From Phlebotomus papatasi (Eukaryota; Arthropoda; Insecta; Diptera; Psychodidae): 64,000 nt of DNA. A program made the translations under genes and the position numbers. Below the pieces are notes generated by a model. The model did not search any database. It saw only the letters and a list, made by a program, of their open reading frames with translations, and was not told the DNA's origin. The DNA is taken from positions 81,602,712 to 81,666,711 of the forward strand of contig NC_077224.1 of NCBI RefSeq assembly GCF_024763615.1. The letters are read 5' to 3'. Of this stretch, positions 32,886 to 43,100 are shown piece after piece (position 1 is the stretch's first letter; every line of letters starts with the position of its first letter).

Positions 32886-33054
32886 TTTCTCTTACCTTAA
32901 GAACCGCAAAGGAAATGCCTTTGCTATGTTTCACCTCAAATTTCGGCGTGATGGTACGCAGAATAAGATTCTCTTCATCACATTGTCTTCCACTTTCGCA
33001 ATTTACCAACACCATGGCATAAATTGATTGCAAGAGGTGTATGTTATCAGAGCC
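32886..33054 (-). CDS. Orphan internal exon, unidentified protein
   Basis: On minus, a 169-base segment lies between an acceptor (TTATTTATCAG) and a strong donor (CTTAAG then GTAAGAGA). It is open throughout: SDNIHLLQSIYAMVLVNCES, GRQCDEENLILRTITPKFEV, KHSKGISFAVLK. It has varied residues and a codon pattern unlike the AT-rich surroundings. Its start is phase 1 if the first two bases complete a codon, and its end is phase 0. I did not recognise the family. No partner exon with matching phase was found within the flanking repeats. It may belong to an unlocated minus-strand gene, or be alternative sequence attached to the 28 kb exon. Confidence 0.5.
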
Positions 33055-33059
33055 TGATA

Positions 33060-33590
33060 AATAATTCTCCTCTTCAATTAAATTATTTACAATGCAATTT
33101 GATAGCGAAACTCAAATAAGATTACAACTTCAATGGAAAGAAAATCATTGGAGAAGTTGCGAAACATTGTAAAGAAGTTATGAATTTGATAAACATTTTG
33201 TACAGCATTGAAACATAAGAAATAAAACATGTGGTACAATGCAGTTCTTCTGCATGACAATAATGTGATTAATTTCGTGTGAAATGAAAAATTTATGAGA
33301 CACGAACGATTTAATAAGAAATTTTTGCTTCTCTCCCCAGATGAAAGACATATTTTACCAGACCGGTATCTGAAGAAAAAGAAAGGAAGGAGAACTTGTA
33401 AAAATCAGACAAGAGCTCAAACGAATTAAAAAAGATAGAGAGTGATGGGAAAGAAAGACCAAAAAACTTCACTGAAGTTCACTGTTAAGTCTTTTCAGTA
33501 AAATTCACTACTTTGATATTACTTCAATCAACGGAAAATATATATTTGACTTTTTTCATCTACTGAACGGAATATATTGTTGTTGACGAG
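33060..33590. other. AT-rich DNA beside the orphan exon
   Basis: Nothing recognisable was found. Confidence 0.4.
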
Positions 33591-33595
33591 ACTTA

Positions 33596-34013
33596 CGGCG
33601 TTATCACACTTGCACATTAAAATTTTAATGTGAATCACATTAATTGTCGCTTGTGAGCGTCCAAATATGTTATTTGTGTCTTTGAGTCACTTAATATTTG
33701 GGGTTCTTCTATTTATTGATAAAGAAGTGGACTTGGTCTGCAAGTCTGGTCTGATGTAAAGTTTAAATTTACCTAAAGCATAAATATTTTTCACATTAAA
33801 AAATTAAAGAGAAAATTGCATTAATTTTTCGCATTAATGCTATAAATCAATTTATATCAAATTTTGCGAGCCAAGTCTACCTTTTTATCAACAAATAGAT
33901 CAAATTTTGAATATAAAATGATTCAAACACACAAATTACACATTTGGACTCTCACCAGCGACAATTAATGTGAATCATATTAAAATTTTAATGTGCAAGT
34001 GTGATAACACAGT
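33596..34013. mobile_element. TIR element TTATCACACTTGCACATT, copy 2
   Basis: Ends are GGCGTTATCACACTTGCACA and TGTGCAAGTGTGATAACAC. It matches copy 1 (29127-29534) almost base for base, apart from a small extra piece near 33745 (GTCTGGTCTGATGTAAAG). The direct orientation of the two copies, 4.5 kb apart, could support deletion of the DNA between them. Confidence 0.85.
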
Positions 34014-34235
34014 TAGGGACTATATAACTGGAAATTTAAAAAAAATAATAATGGAAGATTAGGCTTTCGTGTGTCGCAAAGATTGGTTTTATCGTTTTGA
34101 CTGTCTTCAGGATAGGTCCAAATAGTTACAGGTCTGTAAATAATAATTTATTTTATATAATTTGACAGCAAAGGTTTAGCCCAAACTATCATACACTAGG
34201 GGCCCAAATAGACTCAAACTGACGGATCTTTGAAG

Positions 34236-35455
34236 ACATTTAGTTTGTAACACTTGGCAGTAAAGATGTACCCCAAACTGTGATACACTGAGGCTTAAGA
34301 TCATGGATTAAAGGCCATTTGCTTGATTTATTTCAATGTTTACTGCCAAATTTTATAGACTAAATATTCTCAAGAATTAGCCTGAATATATTTAGGGCTT
34401 TATATGGGCTTCAGACCTAAGGCTTAGCCATATGGCTCAACTGTTATAATTTCCTATCAGTCAAGATCTTATGGGAAATTTAACTTAGGATTGTATTATT
34501 AAGGACAAATGACTTATTAGATTCTGAAAGAGCAAAAAAATTGGTTGCCATTTAGAATTCTGAGACCTTTGGGAGCAAGGCATTTAACTTGTAATACTTG
34601 GCAGTAAAGATGTATTCCTAACTGTGATACACTGAGGCTTAAGATCATCCATTAAAAGTCATTTGCTTAATTTATTTGAATCTTTTCTGCCAAATTATAT
34701 AGGCTAAATATTCTCAAGAATTAGCCTAAGTATATTTAGGGCTCCATACGGGCTTCAGACCTAAGGTTTAACCATATGGCTCAACTGTTATAATTTCCTA
34801 TCATTCAAGATCTTTTGGGAAATTTAACTTAGGATTGCATTATTAAGGACAAATGGCCTATTGGAATCTGAAAGAGCAATAAAATTGTTTGCCATTTAGG
34901 ATACTGAGATCTTCGAGAACAAGGCTAAACCTCTAGTCTGAAGACCGCTTAAGGATAAAGTACTTACGTATGGCTTCTTAACGAAAGAGATCCCTTTCTA
35001 TTACTGGATTCATTCTCATAGAATTGATAAAATCAACTCCGTTATACGGGATTCAGACTTAAGGCTTAGCCATGTGGCTTAACTTCTTTAATTTCTTATC
35101 AATCTTTTTTTTTGGAAAATTATCACTTAAGATTGGACAATATGGGCAAGTGATCCATTATACTTTGAAAAAGCAATAAAATTGGTTGCGATTTTGAATT
35201 TCGATATCATCGGGAACTGGGCTAAACCTTAGGTCTGAAGCCGGTCTTATACGGGCTTCAGACCTAAGGCTTAGCCATGTGGCTTAACTTCTTTAATATC
35301 TTATCAGTCAAGATTTTTTGGAAAATTTTGTCTTAGGATTGAATTATTAAGGGCAAATGAACTGTTACATTTTGAAAAATCAATAAAATCGGTTGCTGTT
35401 TAGGGTTTTGAGATCATCGGGAACTGGGCTAAACCTTAGGTCTGAAGCCGGTCTT
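34236..35455. repeat. Tandem array of the CTTCAGACCTAAGG-family MITE
   Basis: A 345-bp block is directly duplicated (34236-34580, then 34581-34925; both contain ACTTGGCAGTAAAGATGTA, GATACACTGAGGCTTAAGAT, and GGGCT..ATA.GGGCTTCAGA). Two further 205-210 bp units follow (35042-35250, 35256-35455). Each has GGCTTCAGACCTAAGGCTTA at one end and TAAACCTTAGGTCTGAAGCC at the other. Single copies elsewhere are near 22345, 29860, 31385, 51490 and 56600. Confidence 0.8.
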
Positions 35456-35755
35456 AGGGTCTATGAGAACATTCAAGGTTTTCAATGGCTCGGGTTGAAT
35501 CTTATCGGATCCGCTGTATCCAGGCTACTTATTTGGGTCCATAATGCACTTCCAAACACTCCAAATCTCCATCCAGTTGAAACATATTGGGCTATTATCA
35601 AATACGATCTGAAGAAGAAACGCATTGCGAACATCGAGGACTTCAAGAAAAAATGGAATGAAACGATCAAGAACCGCGGTGATGATCTTGTACAGATCTT
35701 GATGGAAGGACTCAAGAAGAAGATTCGAGATTTCGCCAGTCAAATACTTGAATAA
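35456..35755 (+). pseudogene. Tc1/mariner (IS630-type) transposase C-terminal fragment
   Basis: The plus frame ending at 35755 contains PNTPNLHPVETYWAIIKYDL followed by KKKRIANIEDFKKKWN. This is the conserved third-acid block of DDE transposases of this group (pattern P..P.L.P.E..WA..K..L). The upstream catalytic aspartates are missing. The 5' part of the open frame (35393-35460) runs into the neighbouring MITE array and is not transposase. The original stop follows ASQILE. It is a dead fragment, and its proximity to the MITE array may be accidental. Confidence 0.85.
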
Positions 35756-35759
35756 AAAA

Positions 35760-36350
35760 ACTAATATCTAATAAATCTACAATGAATTAAAGTTTAAAAA
35801 AATATTTTACTTTTTTTTTAATATTATGTAGACTTCATTTTTAAAGCATTATTCTTGGGAACAATCTTATCGTGTACGCGCTTTAAGAAGAAGCGGTTGA
35901 AAGACAATGATGATGATGATGTTCTAAAACCGTCTTAAAATAAGTATATTGAAGTTGTAGAGAATTTCAAGGCCTTTCCATCGGTGCCGCAATTATCAAA
36001 ATCGGTAAAGCACTTTGGAAAATAAATTCCAAAACCACTTTAAATTCAAATTGAACTACATAGCCTCCATCTTAATGTTCCAAGAATCTTTAAAAATAAA
36101 AAAAATCCACGAAAGTTCATTTTGAATACCCCTTTAACAAGTGTTTGAGAAATAAGAGCAAAGTTCTCCTCTTTATGTTTCCTAACTGTCTTTTCACGGT
36201 CAATTTTCATCTTGATCTTCACCACAGGTTTGTGTCAAAAAACGTCTCGAAAGAATTAAAAAAAAACAAGCGAAATAAAAAGAAATTCGATAGAGCAATT
36301 AATTTCACATATTGCGTCTTTATGCCTAATTACAATTTATTACCTTTTAT
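35760..36350. other. AT-rich DNA, no feature recognised
   Basis: This includes the stretch downstream (3') of the candidate secreted-protein gene. No canonical polyadenylation signal was pinned down with confidence. Confidence 0.35.
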
Positions 36351-36351
36351 T

Positions 36352-36660
36352 TCACTTAAAATGTACTTTATTTATTTTATCTTTTTGCTTTTGTTTTTTT
36401 TTCATTTGTTCCAAAAGTTTCTTACAAGACTTCAGCTTGAAATTGTACAAAAAGGTTTTAATATGGTTATAATTATTCCATCGCATTTTTTTTCTGCAGA
36501 TTTCATCTCCAACTCTACATTTAATAGTTTTGATTCTCTTGCTTTCTTTCAGCTCTCCAAAAAGTTGTTCCACCGCAGCTACTAACGTAAACATCAATAG
36601 ATAGCATATGAAGAAAAGAGAAGTGTTTTGTGCATTTAAAAAAAAAGAAGCCATTATCAT
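36352..36660 (-). CDS. Possible single-exon small secreted basic protein (102 aa)
   Basis: The minus ORF begins MIMASFFLNAQNTSLFFICY and LLMFTLVAAVEQ, which is a signal peptide with a likely cut after AAVEQ or nearby. The mature part (LFGELKESKRIKTIKCRVGD, EICRKKMRWNNYNHIK and so on) is lysine-rich with three cysteines. A TATA-like TTTATAAGC on minus lies near 36833-36841, about 175 bp upstream of the ATG, at a plausible distance for a promoter. The protein has no recognised family. Small basic secreted proteins are common in insect saliva and haemolymph, but that is only analogy. The surrounding AT-rich DNA makes a chance ORF possible. Confidence 0.4.
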   Translation of the reverse strand: MIMASFFLNAQNTSLFFICYLLMFTLVAAVEQLFGELKESKRIKTIKCRVGDEICRKKMRWNNYNHIKTFLYNFKLKSCKKLLEQMKKKQKQKDKINKVHFK

Positions 36661-36832
36661 AAATTCACTTTGAGAGATTCAAAAGAAAAATAATCGCTAC
36701 ATGATACCGCGTAAGCAATTTGTGAAAAAAGAGAAATAATTGTGGGAATAATAGAAAATTTGTCTATTTTAAATGATCTCGCAGCTAGAACTTCTTATTC
36801 CAGATGATTGGCCACTATTAATGTTGAATGCT

Positions 36833-36841
36833 TATAAAGCG
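36833..36841 (-). promoter_or_regulatory. TATA-like box upstream of the candidate secreted protein
   Basis: On minus, CGCTTTATAAGCATTCAAC reads as a TATA box. Transcription would start about 30 bp later, leaving a 5'UTR near 145 bp. Supported only by position and sequence. Confidence 0.3.
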
Positions 36842-37079
36842 AGAAAAGAAGCTAATTGTATGTGTTGGGAGACCCCTACAGAAGAGCATAACTTTTTTGA
36901 AAAATTCCATATTTCGAAGAGAGAACACTGGACTTCCTAAGTAAGCTCCACCCAAAAGTTATTTTAAGCCACGCCCCTTTCAGTAATATTGTCAATTTAA
37001 GTTGTAGCTCTTTTAAAATTGCTACTGTTTAATTAGAGGTTAATGTATCTTATTAATTAGGACTACGACTCTTTTGAGA

Positions 37080-37800
37080 AGGCTTTTCAGTGCTTAGAAT
37101 TTTAATGCCCAAAACGTAGCATAGGTCGTTACCGTAAAGTCCGTCCTAACCGAGGCTCTTTGTGAGTTTTCGTAACAACCTTGCTTTTACGAGGATGAGT
37201 TGTTAGTCCTCTAGAAAGACCAGTAGGGGAATTCTGTAACAGTATGACAATGTCATATGACAAATTTGAGAATTTTTTATATTATAAATTCTGAAAAGTT
37301 AATTGAAAATCGTATTCTTACTGGTTACTAAGAGCTTCAGAGAGCTCCTTGCAATGGCTATTCGACGCTAACTGGACTTTAATGTTGTCCTGCTACATAA
37401 TTTACTACGAAAATTTATCATGTGACATTGTCATATCGTTACAGAATTCCCTTACAAATCCCTAAATGGGGTCTAAATGGAAGGGTAATACGACACATAG
37501 CCTCTTCACCTACTACGGTACCCCTACTATGTTCACCTCCAAGCAGGCTAGATACCTGATAGGTCCCGGTGCACTGAGGTGAGTGATGGAAGATTGAGTA
37601 ACCAATCCCAGTGGGAAGTCGCGAACCTGCACCTAACGAACAAGGAATCAGGTCCTTCTAGAGAGGATTGGGCGTAGGGCTATCAATCTCTCCCCGCAAA
37701 AGCAATATTGATACGAAACGACCTCGCTACGTTTCTGGAACGAGCTGAGAGAGAGTCATCAGGACTGGTGCAGGTCAGTGCAAGAGGCTCGATTCCTTAA
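37080..37800. mobile_element. GC-richer retroelement-like remnant with a MITE inserted
   Basis: The DNA at 37080-37222 and 37460-37800 is clearly less AT-rich than its surroundings (for example GTAACCAATCCCAGTGGGAA, GTCGCGAACCTGCACCTAAC, ATCAATCTCTCCCCGCAAAA). It looks like the untranslated part of a non-LTR retrotransposon. No coding motif was found, so the class is a guess. A TIR element at 37225-37452 interrupts it. Confidence 0.35.
37225..37452. mobile_element. TIR element, uninterrupted partner of 8514-8980
   Basis: AGGGGAATTCTGTAACAGTA and TGACAATGTCATATGACAAAT on the left is the inverse of TTTATCATGTGACATTGTCA and TATCGTTACAGAATTCCC on the right. It is about 228 bp long and non-coding. 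Confidence 0.85.
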
Positions 37801-39120
37801 AGGACCGTTGGCAAACCACCCTATAGCCAACGGCCGCAGCGATTCCACTGGATTTCCAGCATCCTTTTCTGCCATGTCCGCTGATTTTACCGCTAAAAAT
37901 CCGCGTAGAATTCCCTGGATTTTACCGCTCAAAATACGCGTAGGCTTCCGAGATGGAATATTTGACGCTAAATTTCTTCCCAGCGTTCCATGGACGTTTG
38001 CGGAACTCTGTATAGGACCGTCGGATAAGAAATGTCCGCGAGTTTCCATGGACTTTTCTCTGACGAATATTTCCATGGCTTTTCCTATGGATTATTAGCG
38101 TATAATCGGCAGTCAGCCCTTTACAAATTTGGAAAAATCCTCTTTATTTCCACGAAATTCTCCGTGGAAATTTCCATTCAACGGCCTTAGAGGCTTCCAT
38201 GGTTCAATATTATGGATTTCCAGGACTTTTCCAGTGGATTTTTTAATATATTTTTCTTCAAAATAATTCCAAAAATTGATCAAAAATTTCGTGGAACTTT
38301 CATAGAGAATTTCCAGAAAAAAACATCCACAAATATGGACGATCAGTGCCAATTGGCAGCTTAGAACTTGGAGAGTGTTCATCTATCAGACGAACACTCA
38401 ATTGTTCTACTTTTGAATTGAAAATATTGCTATTACAGTGCTGTCTCGCTATATGCACAGTTTGGGTACTTTTTTTGACAGTTCTCTCTCTGAATATGCA
38501 CAACTTTTTTTGAAATTCCCAACGGTTTTTTTCTTTCTTTTAATAAATTATCATTTTTTTATTGTTCTAGACTTTTCCGTGTTATTTTAAATATAATATG
38601 AGACAGAAAAAATAAAATTAAGAAAATTAAAAACAAGAAAAATTAGTTACGAAGAAAATAATTTTCTTTATTACTTTGTCAAAATGTAAACAAATTGATT
38701 TTGAATGCAACCGACACAAAAGCTGTGCATATAGAGAGTGTGCATATAAAGAGACAGCACTGTATATCGTTCATTTGAGTATGTCTAGCTCGCAAGAATT
38801 ATAGCGTTAGGGCGAAAAATAATTGCAGCATTTTCGCGCTTACTTCCACGGAGTCTTAGTCGGAAAGATATCAGAAAATATATTCGGAATATTCAAAGGA
38901 AATTTTGAATCAATTTCCAGGTAATGCTCTCAGATATGTTGCAAGAAAATTCCTCGGACCTTTTTTCCAGGAAATCCACGCGAAAAAAAAACTGATAACT
39001 CCGCAGAATTCCAAGCGGAATATTAGCGTTTATTTCCACGGAAACTCTTGCGGAAAAATAGAAGACAAATTCCAGGGAATTTTCTGTTACTGTGAAACTT
39101 TGCGGCCGATCGGCTACAGG
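37800..39120. repeat. Region rich in degenerate TTCC(A/G)-GGAA motifs
   Basis: Motifs such as GATTTCCAG, TTCCACGGAA, TTTCCATGG and AATTCC recur every 10-30 bp from about 37850 to 38290 and again from 38890 to 39090. The two blocks surround a pogo-like MITE (38436-38762) and may be one repeat split by it. No clear unit length was found. Confidence 0.4.
38436..38762. mobile_element. pogo-like MITE, TA-flanked
   Basis: Left CAGTGCTGTCTCGCTATATG then CACA, and inverted right CAGTGCTGTCTCTTTATATG then CACA. TA lies at 38434-38435 and 38763-38764. CAGT ends with a TA duplication fit the pogo/Tigger branch of the Tc1/mariner group. Confidence 0.8.
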
Positions 39121-40120
39121 GACACAAAGTAATCTGTGGGCGTGGTTTGAAGTTTCGGTCCCCAAAATCATTTAGTCAACCGACTTTAAAAGCCTATTTA
39201 AAAAATTAAAAGTGTATGACATTTTTACCATTTTTTGGGAATAGTAAATTATTTAATGTAGTCCTTTTAGAATTTGTACATTCTAAGCATTGCAAGCCAC
39301 GCCCATTTATGTACTACATAGTTGACAGCCAAAGCTTGGATTTTTATCCTCAATTCCTTAAGCTTCTTGGAAGCTAAAGCAGACTGAAACAATTGATGCC
39401 GTCACAACTTCTAGCATAATATTCCAAACAATTCATATAATCACGCCCTCTAGAAAGTCACGCCCACTTTTTAAACTATTTCCACATAGAATCCCCTAAT
39501 ACTTGTCCATTGGCTCTTAAGATTGCTGAAACTTGATAAGGGGAAAGAGAAATGGAAGTAATCTATGTTGCAACGCCCCCTCGGAAGCCACGCCTACTTT
39601 TTCATAGTAATTAAAAATGCAAATCAGAGTGAAAAATGTTAGTGTAATTTATCTTCTTTTCATTTTCTGCATTTGATTAATATTCCGCATGAAATTCATA
39701 TACGTCCACTTAATGAAGGGAACGTATCTAAACTTATCAGAATGTATTAGAGGCGTAGCTTAATTCATTAACTGGTGATATCATCAGATCTATGTACAAA
39801 ATCGTTTTGGTAGTAATACTTCACTTGCATAGGATTATATCTTCCCTATCACAATTGAAAGACAACTTTAGTTGACAATATCTCCGAAAAGGGGCGTGGC
39901 CTAAAATTATTTCATTTTGGAACTCATGTAGAAAGTCCAGTACTACCTCTCAGCAATATTTGGCATCAAGAACAAAAGTTACCTTTTCTGTGGTTATTCC
40001 AGTGTTGGTTTGTTGGTTCAAAAATCTAAAATTACTGATCACAAAATTATTTTTTCTTTCTGTATTTTTTTTGCACATAGATTTTTATGTGATAAAATAT
40101 TTGGATAGCTTGCTAAATGA
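39121..40120. other. Downstream of PKC stop; repeated CACGCCC boxes
   Basis: GCCACGCCC or its complement occurs several times near 39135, 39298, 39445, 39462, 39590 and 39893 (and once at 36969), each beside an AT-rich run. No gene was recognised. PKC 3'UTR probably extends from 40120 leftward, but I saw no clear AATAAA close by. Confidence 0.4.
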
Positions 40121-43100
40121 CTAATTGAGTGTTGCATTTGGATTAGTGTAAGAGAATCCCTGGAATTGCTCTTGGGCCATTGACTGGAGAATCTCTTTGT
40201 CAATCGGTGTCAGCCTCACGCGTTCCTTGGTGAAAGTCTTATCGAAATATTGAGTATCCAGTGGATGCCGCTGAAAAGATACCATCACCATTTATTTGTA
40301 AATAAAACAGCATGAAAAAAATTCCACAATTTACCACTTGAGGCTTAAATGGTGGTTCCAATTCGCGTTTTTCCAATTTATCCCAGTTGATATGGAAGAA
40401 GAATTGATGATCCATTATATCACCCAAGGGACAGAAATTTGATCCTAATCTGATGCTGGCATCTTTCTCTAAGAGCTGCGTACAATCCGAGGAATAAAAC
40501 ACAATTAAGAAAAAAAAAACGAAACGGCAAATTACACAGTGTAATAAGATTAAATGTGAAACATTTATCTTTCTTACAGCTTTGAGAATGTTGTGAGCTT
40601 CTTTGGATATATAACCAGGAATCCATGGAACTTCATTGCAAATTGACCAGAAGAGTTCATCTTCATCGCAACCACTGAATGGTGATTGACCGATCAGCAT
40701 TTCGTACAGGAGAACGCCAAAAGACCACCAATCAACAGCTTGATTGTATTTTTGACCCTAACCAAGAGCATCAAAGTCAGAGGTTAGCCGATGATTAATA
40801 TTGGTTAATCTTTATGTAGTTCATAATTTGGATGCTGTAGTTTACACTTTTTGGTACAGTTTTTATTAAATCACTTTTTTGTAATCTCATTTTGTTGTTG
40901 AAAAGAAATTGCTGGGTGTTAATGCGTTTTTCTGATCAATAAATTACAGGGTTACAATTTTGTGTCGATCGGATTTAATTCATGTAAGAAAACACATTGG
41001 CATAATGCTTCACAATGGCAAGGTTAAAGTACATAGCACAAGACGCTGTGCATATGGAAAAGTGAGGTTATTCTTTAACATAACCTCAAAGTACCATAAC
41101 CTCGAAAGCTGTGTACTATACAGTAGACCCTCAATTGGGCATTTAGGCCAAAATGTCATCGGAATAATCAAGAACTACGGCTGTCAAACTGTTTGAAATC
41201 CAACGGTTTTTTGTACATAAACATAACGCATAAAAAAAATTTACATAGTTACAATCAATGTTAATAATCACCGAAAACCCTGATCAAACACCTTAAATGA
41301 TAAAGAATATCGATAAATTTAAATAAAATCAAAGCAAATTTGAAGAGATTTGCTTTAATAAACAAACCTAACCTAACCTAACCTGAAAATTGTCAACAAA
41401 GTTTTTTTTTTAAGTTTGCCAAGCACCTACTTTACCCAGGGGCATGACGTTTCCTATGTTTCCCATATGTTTCTAGCGTGCCGAAAAAACTTTGGAGTTT
41501 ATTAGGTGTTTTCTTTCATTGTACAATGAATTAGAAGAAATACAAGTACAAAATAAAAGGCAACTTAATACTGAATTTGCAACCGAAAACCCCAAATTGT
41601 CAACCTACGTAGTTTCGGAGATATCTCGAGAAATGTGTACGAAAGCAGGAAAAAATTTATACTAAAACTGGTCGCATTTTTCAGAGCAAATGTCACCCCC
41701 CTGACTTTACCCTTCTATCACACTTTCCATTAAAATTTGATGACTGTTCACTATTCGATTGACTTTGATTTATTTATAGACAAAAAGCTGAACTTGATCC
41801 ACTAAAACTGGTTTTAAATAGACTTAAATAGCATTAATATAAATCTACTATCAATACAGAAAACCAATTTATAAAAGAAAAGTAACTTTGAGATTTACCT
41901 TGCTTTAACATAACGTCAAATGATAAAAAAGGTCTTATATTCCAATCTAACCAATAAATTGTTTCAATTGTGAGGTTATTGTTAGTCTAACCTCAAATTT
42001 TATTCCATGAATATTTATTATACTAAAACTTTCACATATTTCTTTTGAACTTAAAGAAAAAGCAAATAAAGAGACTTGCTATAGAGTAATTTTTGCAATT
42101 TATAGAGTCAAATCCTAACCTCAAAAATATAATAAGCCAGTTTTTCATTAAAACCCCGAATTAGACAGAATTTTATTAGAAGTAAGTGGACTACCTGTCC
42201 AGCGTTTGAATATTTCAATTAGGTAAGTAGGGAAAGAGCAGTACTGAGAGGAGTAGGGGAAAGTACCTATGCTTCGTATGTTCCCAAACTTCGTAATAAC
42301 TAAATTTTTCCTATGTTTCTCAATACATTTGACTCATTGCGCCCATATTTTAAAAGCTAGGGAAAAAACAGTTTTTAAAATATATTCCGGAGTCACATTT
42401 ATTCAAGGTTATAGGAAAAATTTGGTCTTTACGAAGCTTGCGGTCGTACCAAACATGGGCACCCGGGAACAAATTTTCAGAACAAATTTTCGGGTTTTAA
42501 ATGATTTCTGAAAAATGACGTAACGCTATTTGTCCGTTCGTACGTCTATCCGTTTAGCCTTTACCGCCTAGAGACCAAACGGTTAGAGATACAGATTTTG
42601 AACATTTTAGGGGCTCCTACATAAGTCGACCCTGGGACCATTAACATGTTCCTCATTTTCCCCCGACTCTCCCCTTCCTCTCCTAAACCCAAGGGGCAAA
42701 CAACTGACCAAAATTTCATGTCGTAGAATCAATATTCACAAAATATTCACAGTTTTATATGAGAAGAAGAAAATATTCGAATATTTCACTAAATATTCGC
42801 GATATTCGCAATATTCAGAAATTATTCGTGATATACGCAATATTCAGGAATTATTCGCGATATTCGCGATATTCACGATGTTTATGAAATATTCGCATTA
42901 TTCGCGAAAAAATGCCGATATTCGCAATATTCACGTTGGTAGATGTTCTAGACTCGCGAGTTGTTTTCCCCTTGCTAAACCATGTTTTTTGGGATTGCTC
43001 GAAAATGCCCCTTGCGAATTTTTCATTTTTGAATATGTTTTAGAGATTACCCAAGCGGACAATTCGCTTTTATTCGAATATCCCGTTGAATCTTCTCTCA

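Noticed and set aside
41368..41385. (CCTAA)n run resembling arthropod telomere repeats
   Set aside because: Only three to four units next to ordinary repeats; too short to call an interstitial telomere.
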